64,000 nucleotides of DNA from an uncultured Oscillospiraceae bacterium (GTDB lineage Bacteria; Bacillota; Clostridia; Oscillospirales; Oscillospiraceae). Made by a program: the position numbers and the translations under genes. This document shows positions 8,257 through 16,782 of the stretch, piece after piece (position 1 is the stretch's first letter; each line of letters starts with the position of its first letter). Location: assembly GCA_934597165.1 (NCBI GenBank), contig CAKTQP010000002.1, forward strand, positions 1-64,000, read 5' to 3'. Under the pieces are notes generated by a model. The model saw nothing but the letters and a program-made list of their open reading frames with translations. It made no database searches and was not told where the DNA came from.

Positions 8257-8703
8257 ATGAAACCCATCAACGAGGCAAAAGTGGAGTTTTTGAGCCGAAG
8301 TGCCAACGAAGGCTTCGCCCGAGCGGCAGCCGCCTGCTTTGCCGCTCAGATGGATCCCACCCTGGAGGAGCTGGGGGACATCAAAACGGTGGTCTCCGAA
8401 GGGGTCACCAACGCCATCGTCCACGCCTACCCGGACAAGCTGGGCAAGGTGATGCTGCGGATGCGCATCTACCCCAATAACCTGTTGGAGATCGTCATCC
8501 GGGATTGGGGCGTGGGCATCCTGGACGTAGACCGGGCGCGGGAGCCCATGTACACCACCGGTGGAGCGGAACGGAGCGGGATGGGGTTCACCATCATGGA
8601 GAGCTTTATGGACTCCTTAAAAGTCCGTTCCCAGACGGGAAAGGGAACGACCCTGACCCTTCGCCGCAAAATCTCCCACCGACTGCCCAAGAACGGCGAA
8701 TGA
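8257..8703 (+). CDS. spoIIAB: anti-sigma F factor / serine kinase
   Basis: This 148-residue GHKL-fold protein has the N-box VSEGVTNAIVHAY, G1 box DWGVGI and G2-type GMGFTIMESF. SpoIIAB binds and inhibits sigma F and phosphorylates SpoIIAA with ATP. It starts 6 bases after spoIIAA behind an AAGGAGTG site. Its TGA overlaps the sigF ATG (ATGA at 8700-8703), so the two are translationally coupled, which helps keep them near stoichiometric. Confidence 0.95.
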   Translation: MKPINEAKVEFLSRSANEGFARAAAACFAAQMDPTLEELGDIKTVVSEGVTNAIVHAYPDKLGKVMLRMRIYPNNLLEIVIRDWGVGILDVDRAREPMYTTGGAERSGMGFTIMESFMDSLKVRSQTGKGTTLTLRRKISHRLPKNGE

Positions 8704-9404
8704 TCTCCGAACAGAAGGATTTGCTGGCGGCGGCCAAGGAGGGCGACCGGGAGGCCTGTCAAGAGATCATCCACACCAACGACCGGCTCATCTGGAGCAT
8801 CGTCCAGCGGTATACCGGCCGAGGGGTGGAGCTGGACGACCTGTTCCAGCTGGGGTGCATCGGGTTCTTGAAGGCCATCCAGGGCTTCGACCCGGACTAC
8901 GGCACCTGCTTCTCCACCTACGCCGTCCCAAAGATCGCCGGGGAGATTCGCCGGTTCCTGCGAGATGACGGCGCCGTCAAGGTCAGCCGCAGCATCAAGG
9001 AGCAGGCGGGAAAACTCTACGCCGCCCGGGAGCGGCTGCGTGCCCGGTTGGGACGGGACGCCACCGTGGGGGAGTTGGCGCAGGAGACCGGCCTGGAGAT
9101 TGAGACCATCGCCTCCATCGACACCGCCACCGCCCAAGTGGCCTCCCTCCAGGCGGAGACGGCGGAGGGGCTGACGTTGGAGTCCGCCCTGGGGGACAGT
9201 GGGATGGAGGAGAGCCTGGTGGAGCAGATCGCCCTCCGGGACGCCATCGCCAGCTTGCCAGAGCGGGAGCGGATGGTCATCGTCCTGCGCTACTACCGGG
9301 GCTTCACCCAGGAACGGACGGCGCGGGTCATCGGGGTCAGTCAGGTGCAGGTCAGCCGCATCGAGCGCAAGGCCGTCCAGCACCTGCGGGAGAAACTCCT
9401 CTAG
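8700..9404 (+). CDS. sigF: RNA polymerase sigma-F factor (forespore)
   Basis: This 234-residue sigma-70-family protein has region 2 (about 25-95, with DLFQLGCIGFLKAIQGFDP and FSTYAVPKIAGEIRRFLRDD), region 3 (about 105-150) and a region 4 helix-turn-helix (about 185-232, ending TQERTARVIGVSQVQVSRIERK). The ATG overlaps the spoIIAB stop. An in-frame upstream extension is the spoIIAB shadow and was discarded. It would direct early forespore genes under SpoIIAB control. There is no clear terminator after it; the next promoter begins almost immediately. Confidence 0.95.
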   Translation: MISEQKDLLAAAKEGDREACQEIIHTNDRLIWSIVQRYTGRGVELDDLFQLGCIGFLKAIQGFDPDYGTCFSTYAVPKIAGEIRRFLRDDGAVKVSRSIKEQAGKLYAARERLRARLGRDATVGELAQETGLEIETIASIDTATAQVASLQAETAEGLTLESALGDSGMEESLVEQIALRDAIASLPERERMVIVLRYYRGFTQERTARVIGVSQVQVSRIERKAVQHLREKLL

Positions 9405-9409
9405 GCAGG

Positions 9410-9438
9410 TTGCGGACAGGCCAATGGTCTGCTATAAT
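9410..9438 (+). promoter_or_regulatory. promoter of the HAD phosphatase gene
   Basis: TTGCGG (9410-9415) and TATAAT (9433-9438) with 17-base spacing lie just past the sigF stop. Confidence 0.75.
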
Positions 9439-9470
9439 GCTTCCGAAGAATGAACTTTGGAGGCATGATT

Positions 9471-10118
9471 ATGGCTTATGATGTAGTCATTTTTGACATG
9501 GACGGCACCCTGTTGGATACTCTGGACGATCTGATGGACAGCTGCAACTACGCTCTGTCCACCATCGGTGCACCGCCCCGCACCAGGGAAGAGATCCGTC
9601 AGTTCGTGGGCAACGGCATCCGCAACCTGATGCTCCAGGCGGTGCCGGACGGGGAGGCTAACCCCGAATTCGAACAGGCCTACGAGACCATGCAGACCTG
9701 GTACAAGGCCCACAACCAGATCAAGACCGCGCCCTATCCCGGCGTGCAGCAGCTCATCCGCACCCTGCGGGAGCAGGGCGTCCCCATGGCGGTGGTGTCC
9801 AACAAGCCGGATTCCTCCGTGCAGATGTTGGTGGAGCAGTGGTTCCCGGAGATCACCTTCGGCCTGGGCGAGCGAGAAGGACTGCGCCGGAAGCCGGAGC
9901 GGGACATGGTGGACTATGCCCTGGAGCAGCTGGGGCAGACGGGCAAGCGTGCCGTGTACGTGGGCGACTCCGAGGTGGATTTGGCCACCGCCACCAACGC
10001 CGGACTGGACTGCATCTCGGTCACCTGGGGCTTCCGGGATCGGGAGCTGCTGGTGGAACGGGGTGCCAAACAGTTCGCCGACACCACGGAGGAGCTGCTG
10101 CGGCTCATCCGTGCATGA
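9471..10118 (+). CDS. HAD-family hydrolase, phosphoglycolate-phosphatase-like
   Basis: This 215-residue HAD protein has motif I DMDGTLLDT near the N-terminus, motif II VVSNKP, a conserved Lys in RRKPERD and motif IV GDSEVDLATATNAG. The cap between motifs I and II is the helical Gph/PGMB type. Substrates could be phosphoglycolate, pyrophosphate or a sugar phosphate; sequence does not settle this. I chose ATG 9471 because GGAGG ends 7 bases before it; upstream ATGs at 9450 and 9465 are badly spaced. It is a single-gene unit. Confidence 0.88.
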   Translation: MAYDVVIFDMDGTLLDTLDDLMDSCNYALSTIGAPPRTREEIRQFVGNGIRNLMLQAVPDGEANPEFEQAYETMQTWYKAHNQIKTAPYPGVQQLIRTLREQGVPMAVVSNKPDSSVQMLVEQWFPEITFGLGEREGLRRKPERDMVDYALEQLGQTGKRAVYVGDSEVDLATATNAGLDCISVTWGFRDRELLVERGAKQFADTTEELLRLIRA

Positions 10119-10131
10119 CCTGACAACGTGA

Positions 10132-10172
10132 AGAGAGAAGGGAACCGATGGGAACGGTTCCCTTCTCTTTTT
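10132..10172 (+). terminator. terminator of the HAD gene
   Basis: AGAGAAGGGAACCG / CGGTTCCCTTCTCT, a 14-bp perfect stem, is followed by TTTTT. Confidence 0.92.
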
Positions 10173-10233
10173 GTGCCGTGGCGTAAAAAAGGCAGGATTC
10201 CGACGAATTGGGAAACCTTGTGCAACTTATGGA

Positions 10234-10262
10234 TTGATACTGTACATAAAGTGTAGTATAAT
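10234..10262 (+). promoter_or_regulatory. promoter of the MATE exporter gene
   Basis: TTGATA (10234-10239) and TATAAT (10257-10262) with 17-base spacing, 50 bases before the start. Confidence 0.85.
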
Positions 10263-10312
10263 GGCCGTCTGTGAGTGAAAGAAAGATGAAATGCCAAAGG
10301 AGGGAATTTCTT

Positions 10313-11740
10313 ATGGAACAAGAGAAAACCCTGGTGCAGGAGAACAAGATGGGGGTCATGAATGAGAACAAATTGCTCATCACCATGGCACTGCCTCTCA
10401 TCATCTCCATGCTCGTCCAGGCTTGCTATAACATTGTTGACAGTATCTTCGTGGCCATGGTCAGTGAGGACGCCCTGACCGCCGTCTCCCTGGCCTTCCC
10501 CATCCAGACCATCATGATCGCCCTGGGCGTGGGCACCGGCGTAGGCATCAACGCCACCCTGTCCAAAGCACTGGGGGAGAAGAACTACCAACGAGCCAAC
10601 AAAGCCGCAGCCAACGGTGTCTTCCTGGCGCTGTGCAGTTTTGTGGTCAGCATCCTCATCGGGCTCTTTGTGGCACGGCCGTTTTATATGGTGCAGGTCA
10701 GTGAGAATATGCAGATCGTCAACGACGGCGTCACCTACCTGCGCATCTGCTGCTGCTTCAGCTTGGGTGTCTATGTGGAGATCACCTTTGAACGGCTCAT
10801 GCAGGGCACCGGCCGCACCATCTACAGTATGTTCACCCAGTTGGCTGGCGCCATCACCAACATCATCCTGGATCCACTGATGATCTTCGGCATCGGCCCC
10901 TTCCCTGAAATGGGTGTCGCCGGTGCTGCTGCCGCTACCGTCATCGGTCAGTGGGTGGCTGGCATCCTGGGTATCCTCCTGAACGCCAAGAAGAACCCGG
11001 AGATCCAAGTGCGTTTCAAAGCAATCTTCCGCCCCGACGCAAAGATCATCGGCCGCATCTACGCCGTGGGCGTCCCGTCCATCATTATGTCCGCCATCGG
11101 CAGCGTCATGACCTTCGGCATGGATTTGATCCTGGTCAACTTCACCACCACCGCCGTGGCGGTCTTCGGCGCTTACTTTAAGCTCCAATCCTTCTTCTTC
11201 ATGCCCATCTTCGGCATGAACAACGCCCTGGTGCCCATCATCGCCTACAACTACGGCGCACGCAAGAAAGCCCGCGTCATCAAGACCATCAAGCTGGGCA
11301 TCCGCTACGCCATGTGCTTCATGCTGGTGGGCATGCTCCTGTTCGAGACCATCCCCGGCGTCCTGCTGGGTATGTTCAGCCCCTCACAGGATATGCTGAA
11401 CATCGGCATCCCCGCCCTGCGGAAGATCGCCATCCATTTCCCCATCGCCGCCGTGTGCATCATCCTCATGAGCACCCTCCAGGCTCTGGGCAAGGCGTTC
11501 TACAGTATGCTCGTCTCCATCGGTCGTCAGCTGGTGGTGCTCCTGCCCGCCGCCTATATCCTGGCCAAGGTGGGCGGTCTCCACGCCGTCTGGTGGTCCT
11601 TCCCCATTGCGGAAGTGGTCTCCCTGACCCTCTGTACCCTCTTCTTCCTCCGGGTTAAGCACACCATCATCGACCCGCTGGATCACCCGGTCGCATCCGA
11701 TCTGCAAAAGATGGCAGAACGGGAAGCGGTGCAGTGCTGA
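10313..11740 (+). CDS. MATE-family multidrug/Na+ (or H+) antiporter
   Basis: This 475-residue membrane protein has about twelve hydrophobic helices in two homologous halves, each opening with a MATE-type signature (LPLIISMLVQACYNIVDSIF in the first, VPSIIMSAIGSVMTFG in the second). MATE proteins export cationic drugs or metabolites in exchange for ions. I set the start at ATG 10313 behind AAAGGAGGG; the longer frame lacks a ribosome site. It stands alone between its own promoter and terminator, so the substrate is not suggested by context. Confidence 0.92.
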   Translation: MEQEKTLVQENKMGVMNENKLLITMALPLIISMLVQACYNIVDSIFVAMVSEDALTAVSLAFPIQTIMIALGVGTGVGINATLSKALGEKNYQRANKAAANGVFLALCSFVVSILIGLFVARPFYMVQVSENMQIVNDGVTYLRICCCFSLGVYVEITFERLMQGTGRTIYSMFTQLAGAITNIILDPLMIFGIGPFPEMGVAGAAAATVIGQWVAGILGILLNAKKNPEIQVRFKAIFRPDAKIIGRIYAVGVPSIIMSAIGSVMTFGMDLILVNFTTTAVAVFGAYFKLQSFFFMPIFGMNNALVPIIAYNYGARKKARVIKTIKLGIRYAMCFMLVGMLLFETIPGVLLGMFSPSQDMLNIGIPALRKIAIHFPIAAVCIILMSTLQALGKAFYSMLVSIGRQLVVLLPAAYILAKVGGLHAVWWSFPIAEVVSLTLCTLFFLRVKHTIIDPLDHPVASDLQKMAEREAVQC

Positions 11741-11762
11741 GCGTGGGTTGAAAGCGAAAAAG

Positions 11763-11794
11763 ACCGTGAAGTTGCGAAAACTTCACGGTTTTTT
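11763..11794 (+). terminator. terminator of the MATE gene
   Basis: ACCGTGAAGTT / AACTTCACGGT stem, GCGA-type loop and TTTTTT. Confidence 0.92.
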
Positions 11795-11858
11795 GATGAA
11801 AACAGGCGCGATTTGTGGTATGGTGAAACGGAATCGTACCAACAAGAGGTGAGAGACC

Positions 11859-12683
11859 ATGAGAAAACAAGGGCTGCTGCTGTGCTTGGCGCTGCTCCTG
11901 GTACTGTGCCAGGGGTGTACCTGGCCCCATAAGAAGACCGTCACCATCGGCGGCCAGTCGGTGACCATCGACCCCAGTGTGCCGGAGAACACCCTGGACG
12001 CCTCCGACTTCTCCCAGCAAGAGGACGGCAGGGTGGTGTACACCGGCGGGAAGTACCTGACCGGCATCGATGTGTCCGCCCATCAGGGGAAGATCGACTG
12101 GAAGAAGGTGGCCAAGCAGGTGGACTTCGCCATGATCCAGGTGGGCTACCGGGGCTACACCCAGGGGAAGCTGGCAGAGGACGAGCGGTTCCGAGAGAAC
12201 ATCCAGCAGGCGCTGAAATACAAGCTCAAGGTGGGCGTCTACTTCTTCTCCCAAGCCATCACCGCCAAGGAGGCCAAAGCAGAGGCCAAATACCTGCTCA
12301 AGCTCATCAAGGACTACGACATCACCCTGAACGTGGCCTACGATTGGGAGTACATCGACAACGTGGATTTCGGCACCGCCCGGACGGACAAGATAGAGGA
12401 GAACGCAGTGACAGAGTGCGCCGCCGCCTTCTGTCAGACCATTGCGGACGCAGGCTATCAGCCGGCCATCTACTGCAATGGGATGCTGGGCTATTTCAGC
12501 TACGACCTGTCCCAGCTCCCCGACGTAGATGTGTGGTACGCCAACTACGCCGACCCCAGCCCGGAGTTCGCCTATCAGATTCGGATGTGGCAGTACAGCA
12601 ACCAGGGCAAGCTGGACGGGGTGACGGGGAATGTGGACTTGAACCTGTACTTCTATGACCCACCGGAGGAGAAAACGACATGA
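11859..12683 (+). CDS. GH25 lysozyme (muramidase) lipoprotein
   Basis: This 274-residue protein has a lipoprotein signal (lipobox LCQGC, Cys20) and a GH25 domain from about residue 65 onward. The family hallmarks are GIDVSAHQGKIDW with the first catalytic Asp, and VAYDWEYID with the Asp-x-Glu pair. GH25 enzymes cut the beta-1,4 bond between N-acetylmuramic acid and N-acetylglucosamine in peptidoglycan. It would be tethered to the outer face of the membrane, suggesting remodelling of the cell's own wall. A GAGGTGAG ribosome site precedes the ATG. Confidence 0.93.
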   Translation: MRKQGLLLCLALLLVLCQGCTWPHKKTVTIGGQSVTIDPSVPENTLDASDFSQQEDGRVVYTGGKYLTGIDVSAHQGKIDWKKVAKQVDFAMIQVGYRGYTQGKLAEDERFRENIQQALKYKLKVGVYFFSQAITAKEAKAEAKYLLKLIKDYDITLNVAYDWEYIDNVDFGTARTDKIEENAVTECAAAFCQTIADAGYQPAIYCNGMLGYFSYDLSQLPDVDVWYANYADPSPEFAYQIRMWQYSNQGKLDGVTGNVDLNLYFYDPPEEKTT

Positions 12684-12685
12684 GA

Positions 12686-12716
12686 AAAAGACTGGTTGAT
12701 GCAACCAGTCTTTTTT
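12686..12716. terminator. bidirectional terminator between GH25 and mntR-like genes
   Basis: AAAAAGACTGGTT-GATGC-AACCAGTCTTTTTT is symmetrical, with A-run and T-run, between converging genes. Confidence 0.92.
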
Positions 12717-12745
12717 GGCTTTTATGAGGTGCGGTTGTGGATGGG

Positions 12746-13126
12746 TCAGATGATATCGGGATGCTCTGCGGCGATGTGTGCCTTGAGCAGCTCGAAGGTC
12801 TCAGCGCTCAGGTCGTGCTCCATCTTGCAGGCGTCCTGGGAGGCGATCTCCGGATCGACGCCCAGCATGATGAGCCACTGGGTGATGAGCTCGTGCCGTT
12901 CCAAAATCTTCTCGGCAATGGCCTCCCCCTTGGGCTCCAGCTCGATCCAACCGTCGGAATCCACGGTGATGTAGGCGTCCTCTTTCAGCAGACGAACCGC
13001 ACGGCTGATGCTTGGCTTGGAGAAATTCAGGGCGCGGGCGATGTCGATGGAACGGACTTTGCCCAGGCTGCGCTTGAGCACCAGGATGGTCTCCAGATAG
13101 TTTTCGGCGGATTCGTGAATCTTCAT
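12746..13126 (-). CDS. DtxR/MntR-family metal-dependent repressor
   Basis: This 126-residue protein has an N-terminal winged helix (KIHESAENYLETILVL, then RSIDIARALNFSKPSISRAVRLL) and a dimerisation/metal domain with the conserved ERHELITQWLIMLGVD and ACKMEHDLSAE motifs whose Glu, His and Cys residues are typical metal ligands. It lacks the C-terminal SH3 domain, as in MntR. It would sense Mn(II) or Fe(II) and repress transport genes. I chose ATG 13126 because MKIHESAENYLE is the family start and GGAGG lies upstream; longer frames are unsupported. No transporter is adjacent. Confidence 0.88.
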   Translation of the reverse strand: MKIHESAENYLETILVLKRSLGKVRSIDIARALNFSKPSISRAVRLLKEDAYITVDSDGWIELEPKGEAIAEKILERHELITQWLIMLGVDPEIASQDACKMEHDLSAETFELLKAHIAAEHPDII

Positions 13127-13329
13127 AGGGACAGTTTCCTCCAACGTCGGGTAAGTATAGGATAACTCTATCATATTCTCCCACCAGATGCAAGAAAAAA
13201 AGAAGATTCCTGGGCAGGTTTGACAGAAACGTAACAGATCATAACATGACGTGCCCCATTTGCAACGCACAGTTGGTAGACTTTCCGCCCCCATCCGGTA
13301 GAATAGAGACAGAAGAGGAGGGGAGACCC

Positions 13330-14394
13330 GTGAAACGAATTATCCGTATCGTATTATTGGTGCTGCTGGCGTTGATGCTCTTTTTGGCCGTCGCCCTGGG
13401 CATCTTTTCCTATCGCAACCTGCATTGGTACGACAAAAATGAACGCAACATCAAACGCGCCGGCGCCACCGAACAGCAGGTGACCCTGCCCAGCGGCAGC
13501 GTCATCAACTACGGCGAGGTGCGCAACGACAAGCCCGCCCTGCTGCTCATCCACGGGCAGATGGGGGCCTGGGAGGACTACGCCAACCTGCTGCCGGAGC
13601 TGTCGGAAAACTGGCACGTATACGCGGTGGACGTCTACGGCCACGGCCAGTCCAGCCACGACCCGTCCCTGTACTACCTGGACGTGAACGGCGACGACCT
13701 GATCTGGTTCATCGACCACGTCATTGGCCAGAAGACCGTGGTCTGCGGACACTCCAATGGCGCTCTGACGGCGGCGTACATCGGCGCCTACGGCGGGAAG
13801 AACGTCGCCGGCGTGGTGCTGGAGGACCCACCCGTGTTCTCCACCGAAGGGGAGGACTGGGAGAATACCTTCGCCTACCTGGACACCTATCGCAATGTCC
13901 ACGCCTACAACCAGTCCGACAAGAGTGAGTGCTGGCCGGCCTTCTATCTGCGGCGCTGCTACTGGGGGCAGCTGTACATGGCCAAGTCCATGCCCGGCAT
14001 CGCCAACTACGCCCAGCACTATCAGGACAAGCATCCGGGGGAGGAGGTCAAGATCTTCTTCCTGCCCGCCTCGGTCACCGGCATCTTCCACTACGTGGTG
14101 GACTACGATTTCCAGTACGGCGAGCGCTTCTACGACCTGACCTGGAACCACGGCCACACCCACAAGGAGATTTTGTCCAAAATAAACGTCCCCTGCATCT
14201 ACCTCCACGCCAAAGAGGATCAGGCGGACAATGGCGTCTACCTGTGTGCCGCCACCCGGGAGCAGGCGGAACGGGCGGTGGGGTACATCGGCAAAAACTG
14301 CACCCTCATCGAGACGGACACCAGCGACCACGCCATCCACAACGTCCATGCGGACGTGTACCTGGACGCGGTGAACCAGCTGCTGCCTCAGTAA
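13330..14394 (+). CDS. membrane-anchored alpha/beta hydrolase
   Basis: This 354-residue protein starts at GTG 13330 behind GAGGAGGGGAG. An N-terminal membrane helix (about residues 6-28, IIRIVLLVLLALMLFLAVALG) anchors an extracytoplasmic alpha/beta-hydrolase domain. The nucleophile elbow is GHSNGA (Ser142); an Asp in KEDQADN and a His in DTSDHAIHN near the C-terminus would complete the triad. The oxyanion-region motif is LLIHGQMG. The substrate is unknown. A longer in-frame extension to 13246 overlaps the divergent mntR promoter region and lacks a ribosome site. Confidence 0.88.
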   Translation: MKRIIRIVLLVLLALMLFLAVALGIFSYRNLHWYDKNERNIKRAGATEQQVTLPSGSVINYGEVRNDKPALLLIHGQMGAWEDYANLLPELSENWHVYAVDVYGHGQSSHDPSLYYLDVNGDDLIWFIDHVIGQKTVVCGHSNGALTAAYIGAYGGKNVAGVVLEDPPVFSTEGEDWENTFAYLDTYRNVHAYNQSDKSECWPAFYLRRCYWGQLYMAKSMPGIANYAQHYQDKHPGEEVKIFFLPASVTGIFHYVVDYDFQYGERFYDLTWNHGHTHKEILSKINVPCIYLHAKEDQADNGVYLCAATREQAERAVGYIGKNCTLIETDTSDHAIHNVHADVYLDAVNQLLPQ

Positions 14395-14407
14395 TGGAAA
14401 AAGAAAG

Positions 14408-14443
14408 CACCCAGGAGTGAGAAAGGCACTCCTGGGTGTTTTT
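14408..14443. terminator. bidirectional terminator after the hydrolase
   Basis: CACCCAGGAGTG / CACTCCTGGGTG with TTTTT on the plus side and a T-rich tract on the minus side, between converging genes. Confidence 0.9.
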
Positions 14444-14461
14444 GTCATGTCAGCTTGGAAC

Positions 14462-14767
14462 TTATTCCTCCACAGGCTGCAGCACTGCTTCCAGACCTTC
14501 GAACACAGGCACGGTGGCGACGGTGAAGATAGCAGGATCGTCCGTGATCTCGTGGAGCTTCACGGTGTAAGGATTGTCCAGGTTGTCATAGATCAGCTCT
14601 TCGTCATTCATCTCGAAGATGTTCCACTTGTTGGGCAGCTGGAACTCTCTGGAGCACAGGGATGCGCCCATTTCCTCTGCCTTTGCGCGAGCGGTCATCT
14701 CGTCGGAGCTGACGTAATCAGTCATACCAGGATTTTCCGGCAGGACTCTGAAGATAGTAACAGTCAT
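14462..14767 (-). CDS. small acidic protein of unknown function
   Basis: This 101-residue acidic protein has no signal peptide or membrane helix. Readable features are an N-terminal MTVTIFRVLPENPG strand, a helix EMTARAKAEEMGASLC and alternating strands to the end (FTVATVPVFEGLEAVLQPVEE). I do not recognise the family. The start at 14767 has GGAGAG at the right distance and a strong promoter (14815-14843); the longer frame upstream is low-complexity and was discarded. It is monocistronic, suggesting an independent, well-expressed cytoplasmic protein. Confidence 0.75.
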   Translation of the reverse strand: MTVTIFRVLPENPGMTDYVSSDEMTARAKAEEMGASLCSREFQLPNKWNIFEMNDEELIYDNLDNPYTVKLHEITDDPAIFTVATVPVFEGLEAVLQPVEE

Positions 14768-14814
14768 AATTGGTCTCTCCTTTTGTTGTAGTGACTCTAG
14801 TGATATTATACAAC

Positions 14815-14843
14815 AAAGGCAAGGGTCTGTCGAGATAATTTCA
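14815..14843 (-). promoter_or_regulatory. promoter of the small acidic protein gene
   Basis: TCGACA (14838-14843) and TATAAT (14815-14820) on the minus strand with 17-base spacing. Confidence 0.75.
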
Positions 14844-15184
14844 CAAAAAATATAGAGAAGTTTTTTGCGATTTTGGCCGAAGGGGGATGGGTGTCCGCGT
14901 GGGGCGGAGGAGGGGGGAGATGGGGGAAAAAATAAAAAATCACAAAAAAAGTTCAATCCCCCGTTTTGTGACACTTTTCCCCGTTTTTCCGCTGTGAGGG
15001 GATTTAGGCGGCAAAATTGTTAGTTTTTTAACGATCTTAAAATTTCGGAGGAGGAAAAGGCGGAAAAAAAGCCTTGAATTTTGCAAAAGGGTGTGTTACA
15101 GTACAACCGACAATTTAATAATGAGAGATGTTAATTTTGTTGTAACACCGTTTGAGAATACGACGGTGGTAAGGAGATCTGCAA
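14844..15184. other. gene-free, A/T- and G-tract-rich spacer upstream of the Opp operon
   Basis: This spacer holds no convincing gene. It alternates G-runs (14880-14933) with A/T-runs (14932-15070). A candidate promoter TTGAAT (15074-15079)-N17-TACAGT (15097-15102) would drive the substrate-binding-protein gene, leaving an 80-base leader with ribosome site AAGGAG. I could not fold a known riboswitch here. Confidence 0.5.
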
Positions 15185-16735
15185 ATGAAACGCATTCTTG
15201 CACTGCTCTTGGCAGTAACCTGCACGATGGGTACACTCTGCGCCTGCGGAGGTGCCACTTCCGGTAGCGGCTCTGCTGCTAACGACGAAACTAGCTCTTT
15301 CACGAACGATGCCCACGACAATTCCATCACCGTCGGCATCGCTCAGGACCTGGATGAAAGTCTTGACCCCTACACCATCACGGCGGCAGGAACTAGAGAG
15401 GTCTTATTCAACGTTTACGAAGGCTTGGTCAAAGCGGACAGCACCGGTAACTTCAACCCTGCTGTCGCCAAGGACTACAAGGTGTCCGACGACAAGCTCA
15501 CCTACACCTTCACCCTGCGGGACAATGTGAAGTTCCACAACGGTGCGGATGTGACCGTAGACGACATTCTCTATTCCTTTAAAACTTGCGCCGCTACCGC
15601 TGTGGAGACCTCCCTGGTAGAGGCGCTTTCTAATATGGAAAGCATCAAAGCCTCCGACGATAACACCAGCCTGGTCATTAAGCTGAAGAAGCCCTCTGCG
15701 GAATTCTTGAGCTACCTGGCCTACGTGTATATCTCCCCCAAGGACTACAAGGACGGCAAGACCCAGCCCATCGGCACCGGCCCCTTCAAGTTCGTCTCCC
15801 GCTCCGTTCAGGAGAACGTGGTGCTGGAGAAGAACGCAGATTACTACGGCACCCCCGCTCAGGTGGACAAGGTGACCTATCAGATCTATGAAGACGAGAC
15901 CGCCCGCACCGCAGCCCTGGACGCAGGCTCCATCGACATCTGCGCCCACCTGTCCGTGGACAACATCAAGGGTCTGAGCGATCAGTACAGCGTGCTGGAA
16001 GGCACCATGAACCTGGTCCAGGCACTGTACCTGAACAACAAGGTCAAGCCCTTCGACAATGAAAAGGTCCGTCAGGCTCTGTGCTACGCCGTCGACGTGC
16101 AGTCCATCCTGGATCTGACCGAAGACGGCCACGGCACCAAGGTCGGTTCCGCTATGTATCCTGCGTTCACCAAGTACTTTGACGCATCCCTGAGCGATAC
16201 CTACACCCACGACGTGGAGAAGGCAAAGGCACTGCTGAAGGAAGCAGGCTACGAGAACGGCTTTGAGTTCACCATCAAGGTGCCCTCCAACTACACCCCC
16301 CACGTGAAGACTGCTGAAGTCCTGGTGGAACAGCTGGCCGCTGTCGGCGTCACCGCCAAGATCCAGCAGGTGGACTGGTCCACCTGGCTCAGCGAGGTCT
16401 ACTCCGACCGGAACTATGAAGCCACTGTGGTCGGCTTCGACGCCGCTACCCTGACCGCTTCCGCAATGCTGCAGCGCTACACCAGCACCTCTGACAAGAA
16501 TATGTTCAACTATTCCAACGCAGAGTTCGACAAGGTGTACGCCCAGGCTGACGCCGCCACCGACGACGCCGAAGCCACCAAGCTGTACAAGCAGTGCGAA
16601 AAGATCCTGGCCGACACCGCAGCCAACGTGTATATCCAGGACCTGGCGGAATTCGTGGCCATCAAGAAGGATCTGGACGGTTATAACTTCTATCCCATGT
16701 ACGTCATGGATATGTCCACCGTCCACTATAAGTAA
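15185..16735 (+). CDS. peptide-type ABC transporter substrate-binding lipoprotein (family 5)
   Basis: This 516-residue protein has a lipoprotein signal ending at GTLCAC (Cys20) and the SBP family 5 fold. Recognisable segments are LDESLDPYTITAAGTREVLFN near the N-terminus, YTFTLRDNVKFHNGADVTVDD (about residues 105-125) and a C-terminal RNYEATVVGFDAAT-type lobe. It would bind oligopeptides, dipeptides or a related small ligand outside the membrane and deliver it to the permeases encoded next. The ribosome site is AAGGAGATCTGCAA. It is the first of five genes in order SBP-permease-permease-ATPase-ATPase. The exact ligand cannot be read from sequence. Confidence 0.92.
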   Translation: MKRILALLLAVTCTMGTLCACGGATSGSGSAANDETSSFTNDAHDNSITVGIAQDLDESLDPYTITAAGTREVLFNVYEGLVKADSTGNFNPAVAKDYKVSDDKLTYTFTLRDNVKFHNGADVTVDDILYSFKTCAATAVETSLVEALSNMESIKASDDNTSLVIKLKKPSAEFLSYLAYVYISPKDYKDGKTQPIGTGPFKFVSRSVQENVVLEKNADYYGTPAQVDKVTYQIYEDETARTAALDAGSIDICAHLSVDNIKGLSDQYSVLEGTMNLVQALYLNNKVKPFDNEKVRQALCYAVDVQSILDLTEDGHGTKVGSAMYPAFTKYFDASLSDTYTHDVEKAKALLKEAGYENGFEFTIKVPSNYTPHVKTAEVLVEQLAAVGVTAKIQQVDWSTWLSEVYSDRNYEATVVGFDAATLTASAMLQRYTSTSDKNMFNYSNAEFDKVYAQADAATDDAEATKLYKQCEKILADTAANVYIQDLAEFVAIKKDLDGYNFYPMYVMDMSTVHYK

Positions 16736-16782
16736 TGGCTGAGTCCTAAGAAATCTGTAATGCAAAGAAGGAAGGCGAGAAG